A stretch of DNA of 64,000 bases from Gimesia maris (GCF_008298035.1 NZ_CP042910.1:3797001-3861000); one strand, 5' to 3'; numbered from the stretch's first letter, positions 27,695 through 35,919 are shown. Numbers and translations: made by a program. Notes: generated by a model not told the origin, from the letters alone.

Positions 27695-28348
27695 ATGAAA
27701 ACCACATCTAATTCACCGTCGCCACAGATCGCTGCAGAGCACGAGGAGCGGTCTCAGCGTTTGCATCAGACTGATTCCGGTCGCATGGACCCACAAGACT
27801 GGGGGTGGCTGGAAGATTCGCCTGGCAAACTAGCTGCCGGACTGTTCTTTGGTTTGATCTTTGGTTTTCTACTGCAGAAAGGGGGCGTGGCCAAGTTTGA
27901 CATCCTCATCGGTGTGCTGCTTCTGGAGAACTTCGTGGTCGTGAAGGTGATGCTGACCGCGATCATTGTCGGGATGGTGGGAAGCTATATTTTGCGGCGA
28001 AGGGGCATTATCGAATTTCAGATCAACGAGACGAAGTACGGCGCTAATATCATTGGTGGGCTTATTTTCGGCGTCGGCTTTGGCCTCCTGGCTTATTGCC
28101 CAGGCACCAATGCCGCGGCCGTCGGCCAAGGAAACCTTGATGCCTTGGTGGGTATCATCGGATTGATTCTCGGCTCCTATTTTTACGCCCTTAGCTCGAA
28201 GCTTAACAATGGAAAGGTCATCCGCTGGGGTAAGCGTGGTAAGCTCACGTTTCCAGAGTTAGTTGGCGTCTCGCAAGGCGTCTTCATCGCAGTCACAGTG
28301 CCGGCTTTGACTGCCGTGGTCATTATTCTCGAACTGGCTGGTTACTGA
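27695..28348 (+). CDS. YeeE/YedE-related DUF6691 membrane protein (copy 2)
   Basis: 217 residues. A polar N-terminal extension of about 45 residues (rich in H, E, Q) precedes the conserved part: LFFGLIFGFLLQKGGVAKFD, then LAYCPGTNAAAVGQGNLDALVG. Several membrane helices follow. TGGGAGG lies upstream of the ATG. Partner of the gene 19 bp before it. The extension is absent from copy 1. Confidence 0.88.
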   Translation: MKTTSNSPSPQIAAEHEERSQRLHQTDSGRMDPQDWGWLEDSPGKLAAGLFFGLIFGFLLQKGGVAKFDILIGVLLLENFVVVKVMLTAIIVGMVGSYILRRRGIIEFQINETKYGANIIGGLIFGVGFGLLAYCPGTNAAAVGQGNLDALVGIIGLILGSYFYALSSKLNNGKVIRWGKRGKLTFPELVGVSQGVFIAVTVPALTAVVIILELAGY

Positions 28349-28361
28349 AAAGGTGTGTAGA

Positions 28362-28862
28362 ATGGAGCCAGTCCGCACCGATACGATCGCTACCGTTGAT
28401 GAGCTTCGCTCGGTACTAAAAACGTTTTCAGAGCCACTGAAGCCCTGGGCACTTCTGGAACTAGTATCCCAAATCCAGCTCACTCCCAGCGAATGGCACA
28501 AATATCTCAGTTTCGATCCACATCGGTTCTGTTTTCGAACCATCTACGGTTCAGCGAATTTCGAAATCAACATCATCGGCTGGCGCAGGGGACAGTTCAG
28601 CTCTGTACACGACCATCGAGGAACTTCGTGTTGCGTGCGTGTCTTAGAGGGTGTGCTCACGAATGTCGATTACCACGTCGGTGTGAGTCAGGAGTTGAAA
28701 CAGATCAGACGAGTTGACCTCCAAGCTGGAGAAATCCTTTCTCGAAATGAGTGGGAAATTCATCGCTGCGGTCATGAGCAATCGTTCCGGGGCGATCTAG
28801 CAACTCTCCACGTGTACTCACCGCCATTACGACCGCTCTCGGAGAGGCAGTATGACGAATGA
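28362..28862 (+). CDS. Cysteine dioxygenase family protein
   Basis: 166 residues from the ATG at 28362. The cupin motif HDHRGTSCCVRVLEG supplies two iron-binding histidines and HRCGHEQSFRGDLATLHVYSPPL the conserved region with the third. Cysteine dioxygenases oxidise thiols to sulfinates; some relatives take mercaptopropionate. Placed in a sulfane-sulfur cluster, cysteine or a thiol product is a reasonable substrate (inference). Its TGA overlaps the start of a 36-codon frame by the sequence ATGA. Confidence 0.87.
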   Translation: MEPVRTDTIATVDELRSVLKTFSEPLKPWALLELVSQIQLTPSEWHKYLSFDPHRFCFRTIYGSANFEINIIGWRRGQFSSVHDHRGTSCCVRVLEGVLTNVDYHVGVSQELKQIRRVDLQAGEILSRNEWEIHRCGHEQSFRGDLATLHVYSPPLRPLSERQYDE

Positions 28863-28969
28863 CGCTTCCACGGATCGACGAGATGCATTGGAGAATACTG
28901 GCTATCCTGAGCTTTGTCCTGTTTATCGCAGCTGCGATTGGACTTTATCTGATTACTCGATCGAATTAG
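28859..28969 (+). CDS. 36-residue single-TM membrane peptide coupled to cysteine dioxygenase
   Basis: A frame below usual annotation length. ATG at 28859 overlaps the upstream stop as ATGA and TAG closes at 28967-28969. The product has a short polar start (MTLPRIDEMHWR) and one hydrophobic helix (about residues 13-32), ending TRSN. Start-stop overlap, same strand and a clean TM segment argue for a real, translationally coupled gene. Function unknown; it may assist one of the transporters. Confidence 0.6.
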   Translation: MTLPRIDEMHWRILAILSFVLFIAAAIGLYLITRSN

Positions 28970-29007
28970 GGATTGAGGTTACGAGTTCTTACTTGGGAGG
29001 ATTAAAA

Positions 29008-29595
29008 ATGACACGCTCCACCACACTCATATTCGCTTATGCTCTGTTCGTGACTACGGCAAGCGCACAAGTCCAAAATGCCGCCCCGACCGACAGTACC
29101 AATTTTCAGTTTCCACTGATCAAAGGCCACGGAGGAATTATTGCAGTCCCAGATGCGAGCCAGCAGCCTAAGATGGATTCCAAGGTACTGCTTGACATCA
29201 CCTCCGACGAGAAGTCTGGGGGCATAATCAAGGGGTTAGACCGGGCGGCCTTGATCCTCAATCAATACACTCAGGCAGGCGCCGGGACTGATAATGGTTT
29301 CAAGATGGCATTGGTTTTGCATGGCCCTGCGACCAAAGCGGCTCTGAGCCATGAGGCCTATAAGAAGCATTCCAAACCCTATGCGCGGTCGTTGGGGACT
29401 GACAAGAATCCGAATCTGAAATTGCTCCAAGAGCTTAAGAATCACGGCGTCGAAATTTTCGTCTGTGCCCAAGCTTTGGCGCACCATGGTTACGCCAGGG
29501 GCGAAGTTGCGGAGCCTGTGAGGATCGCCGTTTCCGCGGCCACAGTGAATATCAACAAGCAGATGGAGGGGTACGCTTACATCCCTTTCTACTAG
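29008..29595 (+). CDS. Secreted DsrE/DsrF-like protein
   Basis: 195 residues from the ATG at 29008, preceded by GGGAGG. A signal peptide ends near TASA (residue 20). The mature part has the DsrE-like fold: GLDRAALILNQYTQAG, KMALVLHGPATKAALS, and a Cys in FVCAQALAHHGY, the position used for sulfur transfer in this superfamily. Export differs from classical cytoplasmic DsrE. Last gene of the sulfur cluster; its stop codon lies in the CTAG target of an IS701 relic. Confidence 0.85.
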   Translation: MTRSTTLIFAYALFVTTASAQVQNAAPTDSTNFQFPLIKGHGGIIAVPDASQQPKMDSKVLLDITSDEKSGGIIKGLDRAALILNQYTQAGAGTDNGFKMALVLHGPATKAALSHEAYKKHSKPYARSLGTDKNPNLKLLQELKNHGVEIFVCAQALAHHGYARGEVAEPVRIAVSAATVNINKQMEGYAYIPFY

Positions 29596-30430
29596 TGCTA
29601 CAGCGCCTGAACGATTGCTCTTTTACGCTAAAGTAATTTTGGAGTATAACATCCATCGTTTGACCGGTTTTTCTGTAGCTGGGAGGTTCAAGGATGGACG
29701 TGAAAGCGATTGAGTCGCTGATGCCGGAGCTGGAATCTTTTGTGAGCCGCTACCTGTCTCACTTTGGACGGGTGCAGAATCATGCGCATGCGATGACGAT
29801 CTAGCAGGGACTGCTGGCTGGCGGTGACCGGCGGAACGTGGAGAACATGGCTGAAACAATCGAAGGTGGCCGACAGGCCGTAACTTCGGTTTGGTGGTCC
29901 ACACCCTGGCATCGCACGATGTCTCCACGACATACCACTTTCCCAACTCCCGAACGGTTTGCACAAATACCGGGCTGGTGCCGTAAATACTGTCGCCACA
30001 GACCCATTGAAACGGTACGCCCTCAATGATTGCCTGCTGGATCATTTCGCTGGCCAATTCCTGCTTGCTGCGAAAAATGACGCTGGAGGGAACACCGGCT
30101 TGCGCGAGACGCTACTTATCTATTATCCATTGTTCAGGAAGACACAGCCGACGATCGATCAGCGTTTCGCCTTGCGAACTGCAATAACTCACAAAGACGC
30201 CCACCTGGCAGTTGTCGACACGACCGAGCGTTCCCGAATATTGCCGGGCTACCCCCACGGACTGCTTGCCCTTCTTGGGGAAACCAGTCTCATCAACGAT
30301 CAGAAGACCATTGTCTTCGCCCAGGGCTTCGCAGACATGTTGCCGAAGTTCTGTAAGCACCTCCTGATCGGACCAGACGGCCTGGGCAATGAACTTCTGC
30401 AATGTGCGTACTACCCCATGGGACAGATTC
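29596..30430. mobile_element. IS701-family relic with internal inversion
   Basis: The left end abuts CTAG (29592-29595), matching the YTAR target preference of IS701. On the plus strand 29694-29868 encodes the transposase N-terminus (MDVKAIESLMPELESFVSRY) with a TAG at 29802. The rest (TLQKFIAQAVWSDQEV, DETGFPKKGKQSVGVARQYS, WVCGDSIYG) reads on the minus strand from about 30425 to 29875, with another TAG at 30112-30114. The two pieces join well if the 29.87-30.42 kb segment is flipped. The C-terminus and right end are missing. Not functional. Confidence 0.8.
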
Positions 30431-30480
30431 AACCCCAGACGCCTCAAACATACTCCTTTCCCATTCCGGGCTCAAACCTG

Positions 30481-31132
30481 AAAGCAGCGAACTTGCTCGA
30501 ATTTCAGGTTTCAGAAGAGGATGACGGAATGAGTCTGAACAGTCCTCTGCTGACGGTTCAGGGAAACAGGGTGTATGACCCGCGAGATGCCGCGATCAGA
30601 GAAATTCGCACCGGTCACTGGGGCCAGGGCGCTGCCGACTGGGGCGGCTTTCTGGTGGGTACGTCGGCGCAGCTGGAAGAATCCCCGTTTCAACGAAAGC
30701 AGAACGAATTCTGTTTTGTTTTAACAGAGACAAAATGATCTCGCGGGCGACTTACTTTACGCTGGCCGGTAAGCAGCTGTCTGCCTCCCCCTGTTTAAGC
30801 GGAGCGGCTGTAACTACACCGTGGGCAATCAGAACCTGCTCTTTCTGCGAAACAACTGTGCCACGTATGTGGACATGGATCAAAAGAAAGAGTTCAGTCT
30901 GCGGAACCTGCGATCGGGGTGCAGCAACAGCCTGGTCGCCGCCGACGGTCTGTTGAGCGTGCCCTGTTTCTCGACCGGCTGCATTTGCAATTACCCGCTG
31001 CAGACCTCGTTCGCGATGGTGCATCAACCGGAAGTCAGCCAGTGGACGACTGACGATCCGATTGACGTCAAAGCTCTGCGGGACGAGCAGACTTCACTGA
31101 CGCCACCGATTCCCCTGGAAACGGCAAAATGA
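30481..31132 (+). pseudogene. C-terminal remnant of a PQQ-like beta-propeller protein
   Basis: Two pieces in different frames. 30481-30738 encodes SLNSPLLTVQGNRVYDPRD and DWGGFLVGTSAQLEESPFQR. About 30790-31132 encodes GCNYTVGNQNLLFLRNN, YVDMDQKKEFSLRNLRSGC and a C-rich TGCICNYPLQTSFAMVHQPE ending. The second resembles the end of planctomycete PQQ-binding-like propeller proteins. No start or propeller body is present, and a frame break lies near 30785. The IS701 relic lies directly upstream, so insertion and deletion removed the front. Confidence 0.6.
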
Positions 31133-31267
31133 AATCGCGCAGATTCGATCAAACAGAAGGTTCAATTTCTCTGCCTACTTTATTTCTGAAGTAAACTGAA
31201 GCAGAAAGGAAATCAATCCCCCTAAACAACTTCAGTGTTTTCGTTTTGTGCCACTATTGGTGCATAA

Positions 31268-31294
31268 AAAAAGCCGGAGAATAATCCCCGGCAT
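31268..31294 (-). terminator. Rho-independent terminator of the RT gene
   Basis: On the minus strand a stem GCCGG/CCGGC with GATTATTC-type loop is followed at once by seven T's (plus-strand A-run at 31268-31274). It lies 56 bp beyond the stop of the helicase-like/RT gene and ends that transcript. The 55 bp between stop and stem have no ORF. Confidence 0.8.
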
Positions 31295-31349
31295 CAAGCA
31301 GTTAACCTACTTGTGACTCTGTAACCGGCGGAGACGTTTGAAGTTCAGT

Positions 31350-34142
31350 TTACACACAAGAGTAATTGATATTACCCAGTAACTCCACCCATCGCTTTTG
31401 TGCTTGTGTTGCTGTCGTTTCTAGAAGAGGCGGATCAAGTTCCTGAAACCCTTGTAGAGCGGCAATACCACAAACCTTAGCGACGATGTCACCGTCGTTC
31501 TCTAGGGCCGGCCCCATTGCGTTTAACCAGCCGACAATAACCTCGCGGCTTCTTGTAGCTGGATCTACGGTTTGGTGGGCGCTAGCGAGTTGTTCTTTTA
31601 AATTCTCCCAGGAACGAGGAGCTATAAGATAGATGAGTTGATTGTTTGATCTACGAAGTTTAAAACCTAGTAAGGAGCTTGTGGTTTTCCGTAGATCGAC
31701 AATACCATCTTCACCTTTTAGCTTGAGACTCGCACTGTTGAGAACTTGTCGAACTTTTATCAGGACTCGCTGGCCTTCGGACACGCTCTTGCAAAGATAA
31801 GTCAGATTATCAACATACCTGTACCAGAGCGGAAACGCGACTTCCGCATTTAGCGGCACGTCGTGTATATAATGTAACAATACATTGAGAGATTGGGGAG
31901 AGTAATTACTCCCCTGATCGATCCCTTTTTTTCTTTTCTGTGTCACCCCCTTCGCAATTGTCGAGATCAAATTTACTACAGAGTCATTAATCTTGATGCC
32001 ATGCTTCTCTTTTAGCTCCAGTTGAGCCTGTTGGTGTGTTTTGACGATGTCCTTCACTTTGACATTATCAAAGGCCTTCCTTATATCTTCTATTGCTAAA
32101 ACCCATCTACCTGTTTCTTCTACCGTTTTTTTAAGCTGTGCCAGCATTTTCCATGGGCTTCGATTTGTGCGATTTCCATATGATCCTTCCAAAAACAACT
32201 TTTCCAGTTGAGGAGCCAGCGTTTTGTCTAATGCCATGGACACTGATCGATCAAAGATTGAATTAATCTTCAAAGTCCTTTTTTCATCCGTCCCAGGCTT
32301 GGGGATCGGCACCTTTCTGGGAAATTGAGGTCGATAACGCCCTCTTAAAAGTGACTCTGACAGCTTGCGGAAAACCTTTGCACAGTCGGATGTCGAAATG
32401 TCAAAGTACGAGATGTCATCTTTCCCAGCCCCTAGTCCTCCATATCTGCGGAGTTCCTGAAAACAATACAGAAGATACTCGTGATCGGCGATCTGCTTAA
32501 GTGTGATTACATTCGAGGATTTACCACTCTTTTGGTCACGTTTCTCTTTGCGATGCAAATAATAATCGTAGGCAGTGTCTATCTTGGGGAACTGTCGCCG
32601 TGCATAGGGGAGTAACATAACGGTTGCTCTATTCGGCTTCGAAGTAGCAAACAGTAATTCTCGCCTTTCAGTTGGCATCATAGACTCACCGTTCACAACC
32701 CAACCTTGATCCAGGTATTCTTCTTTCCGGTACTGAGACTGCTTCCGAAAATATGGGTGGTGTCGGTCAGCCATATCGATGATCGTAAAACTAGACGGTA
32801 CTCGATCTCCGACAGTCAAACATTTTCGTGAAAACGGCGGCAATCCCGTACCGGCATCAGCCCGAATCAATACCCCATCGCAATTAATCTTTTGCAAGGC
32901 GGAACTGGTAATGATGATGTCACTAGATACAACTGATTGTGGTTTCTGCCCCTCTGTTAAAGCATGTTGAACCTGGGAGCCATGTGCATTAATGTCCGCA
33001 ACCGATCCTGCAACGATAGGCCATCCTTTCAAGAACTTTAACAATCTGGCTGCGTGCTCAATATTTTCCACTAAGACTACTACTCTTTCTGAGACTTTTG
33101 GCAATAGTGGCTTAGAAAGTGACGGATATTTCGCACCAATTGCTCTGAAATCATCGTATGCTATCGCTTTAGCAAGGCCAGATATTAAACGGTTCCTTTT
33201 ATCATTTCGCCATATTGCCTCGCGTTTCAATTTACACAAGGTCATTTCGTCCCTTGATGAGTATCTCCCTTTATATTCCAGAAAATTCACATTCGGAACC
33301 AGTTGTAAAAAACCATGCCGAGGAATATACAACCATTTTTGACCAAAAAACATATCCAGGAAGTCTACTTGCTGCTTAGATAACGCCAGAACGTCACTAT
33401 GCAATGCATATAAGCGTCCTGTAATTTGGATAGGCCAGTCTTTTCTATTTACCGTTTCTGTGGGATTCAAGCAGATACATATAGAGCGTGATTCGGTCTG
33501 AACCTCATTATGCTTGAGTGCGTTATCAGTGGCTATCACGATTCGTCTTCCAGCCACTGGTTTTTTGTGTGTAGTCGCCACCGATACTTGATACAGCCCT
33601 CGTCTTTTAAGCTTATTAAAAAGCGTTTGGGCATCTCGTTGTCTGGTGACTATCACGACTATGGATTCTTCAGGCCATACCAATGCTATCTGGGCTATTA
33701 AGGATTCGACTTCCACCTCGTTTTTTCGGTATGCAATCACCCCGCGTTCATTCTGCTGAACGAATCGGATCATACGACGATCACTAGCTCTGTTACTGGA
33801 TAATTTTCCCCATTTAGGTTCAGGGAGTAAATCTGGTCGCTGACCAGTAAGCTCTACTTCATATCCATTTTCTTCCAGGAATTGCTTTACCGGTTTCTCC
33901 AAACCAGCAAATGATTGCATAAATTCTTTGTTGAACCGATCTCTCATTTCCCAGACCAGAACGAACTGCATTTCTTCTACAAGAAACCCCTCAGACTTCG
34001 TTGCCTTAGCTAGTGGGTGTCCCGAAAGTAGCTTCGTACAGAATTTTACGTGGTAACGCGGCGGTAGTGGATCGTGGAGATTGTCGCTATCGGGTCTCTG
34101 CTGGCTGCGTTCGGGTGATTTTGGCGGGGATTTCGACTTCAT
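31350..34142 (-). CDS. Helicase-like domain fused to group-II-intron-like reverse transcriptase (YVDN)
   Basis: 930 codons from an ATG inside the upstream IS; the native start was lost (see IS entry). Residues ~120-480 follow an SF2-helicase layout (DRRMIRFVQQNERGVIAY, VVVLVENIEHAARLLKFL, TIIDMADRHHPYFRKQSQYR), but Walker A GKT is absent (YRKNEVE) and no DExH is seen. Residues ~560 to end are an RT: GLGAGKDD, VPIPKPGTDEKRTLKINSIF, SYGNRTNRS, WVLAIEDIRKAFDN (motif A Asp), QGSNYSPQSLNVLL, WYRYVDNLTYLC near 776 (YxDD to YVDN), KTTSSLLGFKL, and a maturase-thumb-like RSWENLKEQ...GWLNAMGPAL. No endonuclease domain is seen. Possibly a domesticated or defence RT; catalysis uncertain. A terminator follows. 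Confidence 0.8.
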   Translation of the reverse strand: MKSKSPPKSPERSQQRPDSDNLHDPLPPRYHVKFCTKLLSGHPLAKATKSEGFLVEEMQFVLVWEMRDRFNKEFMQSFAGLEKPVKQFLEENGYEVELTGQRPDLLPEPKWGKLSSNRASDRRMIRFVQQNERGVIAYRKNEVEVESLIAQIALVWPEESIVVIVTRQRDAQTLFNKLKRRGLYQVSVATTHKKPVAGRRIVIATDNALKHNEVQTESRSICICLNPTETVNRKDWPIQITGRLYALHSDVLALSKQQVDFLDMFFGQKWLYIPRHGFLQLVPNVNFLEYKGRYSSRDEMTLCKLKREAIWRNDKRNRLISGLAKAIAYDDFRAIGAKYPSLSKPLLPKVSERVVVLVENIEHAARLLKFLKGWPIVAGSVADINAHGSQVQHALTEGQKPQSVVSSDIIITSSALQKINCDGVLIRADAGTGLPPFSRKCLTVGDRVPSSFTIIDMADRHHPYFRKQSQYRKEEYLDQGWVVNGESMMPTERRELLFATSKPNRATVMLLPYARRQFPKIDTAYDYYLHRKEKRDQKSGKSSNVITLKQIADHEYLLYCFQELRRYGGLGAGKDDISYFDISTSDCAKVFRKLSESLLRGRYRPQFPRKVPIPKPGTDEKRTLKINSIFDRSVSMALDKTLAPQLEKLFLEGSYGNRTNRSPWKMLAQLKKTVEETGRWVLAIEDIRKAFDNVKVKDIVKTHQQAQLELKEKHGIKINDSVVNLISTIAKGVTQKRKKGIDQGSNYSPQSLNVLLHYIHDVPLNAEVAFPLWYRYVDNLTYLCKSVSEGQRVLIKVRQVLNSASLKLKGEDGIVDLRKTTSSLLGFKLRRSNNQLIYLIAPRSWENLKEQLASAHQTVDPATRSREVIVGWLNAMGPALENDGDIVAKVCGIAALQGFQELDPPLLETTATQAQKRWVELLGNINYSCV

Positions 34143-34203
34143 CAGACAATGCCTCGCGTACGTTCTTCCCTGGTTTTGCTCTCTCGTATCGATCGCGACT
34201 GTC

Positions 34204-35661
34204 TCAGGCCGCTTTGCGGCGACTGTGAGCGGCGGCCGCGTTTTGATTCTCCCGGGCGATGAGCATCCGACCGAGCGTGTGCAGGTTTCGCCCCAGAATG
34301 CCCAGTTGCAGGTAGCGTTCAAAACCGATCTCCGAACGGTCGCGACATCGCTTCATCGCGTTCCCACTTTGCAACGCTCCGATCATTGATTCCACTCCCG
34401 AATGATTCTGCTGAGCTGACCGAAACTCGTCATCGGTCTGTTGAACCGCCGACTGCTTGACGCCGGGTCTGGGAAGACACAGGTGATCGACAAGCTCGGC
34501 GAGTTCCCTCTGGTTGTCGAGAGAATGAAATCCACGGTCGAATGACAGGCGCTTCACGCCGTTTTGAAAATCATTTTGCAAAGACTTCGTCTCACGGACT
34601 GCCACTTGTTTGTCGCCTTCATTGCGTTTCATTAAAACAGCGCGCACAACGAAGCCAGCCGCATCTTCGAAGATCAGAACCTGTCGACCAAACTGCATCG
34701 GCTGACCGGCCTTGCCACGTTTGTAAAGCTGAGTGTGCGGCTCGAAAATACTGAAGAGCTTGTCGCTGTTGGCAACTGCTTCGCCGTGGATGATACGTCG
34801 CCGGGTCGTGTCCGCGACGCGCTCTATGCGCACGATAAACGCCTGTAGCGTGTTCGGCCCGAACAGGTCGGCGCTCTCCGGCAGCCGCTGGCCGGTGACC
34901 AGGCAGAGGTCGCGGGCACGCTGCGTCAAGATGGCCGCTTTCTGCAGGAGTTCGCGGTAAAGCGGCTGGAGTCGCTTCTTGTAGCGGGGGCCTTTCTTTG
35001 TCGCGATGCGATTGATGTCTCGATTGAGTTGTTTGATTTTTTTCAAGAGGTGAGCATACTGACGCCATCCGTTCACGCCGTGTGCTTCGGCCAGTTTTAC
35101 ACACTGAGGAATGATTTTCCGCAGCCCGTCGTACAGCAAACTGCTTTCCGTGGGATAATGAATGTTCGTTTCCATCACGAACGAATCGGCCCGCACTTTT
35201 TCGATCGCCGTGGGATCAAACGTGTGTCCTGCACTGACGATGGCCTGGTTGATACGTGCAATGGTTTCCGGTCGCAGGAGTCGAATGTTGTTGCGGATGG
35301 TTCGCCATTTGAAGGGCCTGTCATCGCAGTCGCCGACTCCCATGATGCCGCGCAGCTTGCGGTGAATTTCAGCAAGATCCTGCAGCTGATCGAAGGTGAA
35401 GTTGCAGCCCAGTCGCACGGCTGCCAGCACACAGATATGCCAGTATTCCATCCCCGTTCGACCTGTGTCAGTGCGACTGTCGCTGTTAACGTCGGCGGCA
35501 ATCCACTGCAGTATTTCATCGACAAGCCTGCGATCCGAATACAGGAACTGCAGTGCGCGAAGAATGGGAACGATGCGGTCCCGCGATTCCAGATTTAACG
35601 CTACCTGTTCGATCGGAACGCTGTCCAGTCGCAGCTGATTCGAGTATGATTTTCGCATCAT
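34204..35661 (-). CDS. ISNCY-family (IS1182-like layout) transposase
   Basis: 485 residues and intact. The N-terminal half has the helical region of these transposases (ADSFVMETNIHYPTESSLLYDG, with the first catalytic Asp in RADSF). The second half has RQVLIFEDAAGFV and LSFDRGFHSLDNQ (second Asp), ending with QQNHSGVESMIGALQSG, which supplies the catalytic Glu. GAGGAG precedes the ATG by 5 bp but sits inside a long inverted repeat. The 3' end overlaps the frame now open into the RT gene. Confidence 0.88.
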   Translation of the reverse strand: MMRKSYSNQLRLDSVPIEQVALNLESRDRIVPILRALQFLYSDRRLVDEILQWIAADVNSDSRTDTGRTGMEYWHICVLAAVRLGCNFTFDQLQDLAEIHRKLRGIMGVGDCDDRPFKWRTIRNNIRLLRPETIARINQAIVSAGHTFDPTAIEKVRADSFVMETNIHYPTESSLLYDGLRKIIPQCVKLAEAHGVNGWRQYAHLLKKIKQLNRDINRIATKKGPRYKKRLQPLYRELLQKAAILTQRARDLCLVTGQRLPESADLFGPNTLQAFIVRIERVADTTRRRIIHGEAVANSDKLFSIFEPHTQLYKRGKAGQPMQFGRQVLIFEDAAGFVVRAVLMKRNEGDKQVAVRETKSLQNDFQNGVKRLSFDRGFHSLDNQRELAELVDHLCLPRPGVKQSAVQQTDDEFRSAQQNHSGVESMIGALQSGNAMKRCRDRSEIGFERYLQLGILGRNLHTLGRMLIARENQNAAAAHSRRKAA

Positions 35662-35663
35662 TG

Positions 35664-35747
35664 GCTCCTCGAAGATTGAATGTGTTGATTCCGTTTTACT
35701 GGTCTTTTCAACAAGTAATACGAATCAATGCCTCATCTTCGAGGAGC
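35664..35747 (-). promoter_or_regulatory. Leader hairpin sequestering the transposase ribosome site
   Basis: Two perfect 13-bp arms, GCTCCTCGAAGAT at 35664-35676 and its complement at 35735-35747, lie just before the transposase start. In the transcript the 3' arm contains the GAGGAG Shine-Dalgarno. A read-through mRNA entering from outside would fold and hide it, while a transcript starting inside the element would lack the upstream arm. This arrangement limits transposase synthesis in several ISs; here it is inferred from sequence. Confidence 0.65.
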
Positions 35748-35823
35748 GTTCTTACAATTTCACGCTATTATTTACGAACCAAAACGCTTTCGGATCAGAC
35801 ACTAGCTATAAAACGCATAACTG

Positions 35824-35871
35824 ATCTGACTCTTAATCAGTAGGTTCTAGGTTCGATTCCTAGCGGGGGCA
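35824..35871 (+). tRNA. 3' half of tRNA-Lys(CTT), 5' half absent
   Basis: The anticodon arm (CTGA, loop CTCTTAA, TCAG; anticodon CTT at 35832-35834), the variable loop and a perfect T arm (CTAGG, TTCGATT, CCTAG) are followed by CGGGGGC and discriminator A at 35871. The matching acceptor strand GCCCCCG and D arm should lie about 30 bases upstream; with or without the IS present they are not there. CCA is not encoded. This is either an attachment-site remnant or a destroyed tRNA gene, not a functional one. Confidence 0.8.
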
Positions 35872-35877
35872 CTTTGA

Positions 35878-35919
35878 AGCCTTGTGTTTGCTGCATTTGT
35901 GGCAACCCCAGGGCTTTTT
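35878..35919 (+). terminator. Terminator after the tRNA-Lys fragment
   Basis: AGCCTTG pairs with CAGGGCT (one G-U), enclosing a smaller TTGC/GCAA stem, and the stem is followed by TTTTTGTTTT. It fits the original downstream flank of the tRNA gene, implying that the bases right of 35871 are ancestral chromosome and the change occurred on the left side. Confidence 0.65.

Larger units (their letters stand above)
34013..35802 (-). mobile_element. Complete ISNCY-type insertion sequence, 1790 bp
   Basis: Imperfect terminal repeats begin GTGGGTGTCCCGAAAG at 34013 and, read inward from 35802, GTGTCTGATCCGAAAG. A perfect 6-bp target duplication TAGCTA flanks them (34007-34012 and 35803-35808). It carries one transposase on the minus strand. 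Removing the element and one TAGCTA gives a minus-strand ATG (CAT at 35815-35817) in frame with the downstream RT (MRFIAKATKSEG), so the insertion hit codon 4 or 5 of that gene. If the ends are drawn three bases further out the duplication would be only GC. Confidence 0.85.

Noticed and set aside
31200..31350. tRNA-like or ncRNA sequence after the RT gene (GACTCTGTAACC region)
   Set aside because: A proper T arm and acceptor pairing could not be built; only the terminator is convincing.
35815..35871. A complete functional tRNA-Lys
   Set aside because: No acceptor 5' strand complementary to CGGGGGC and no D arm upstream, with or without the IS.
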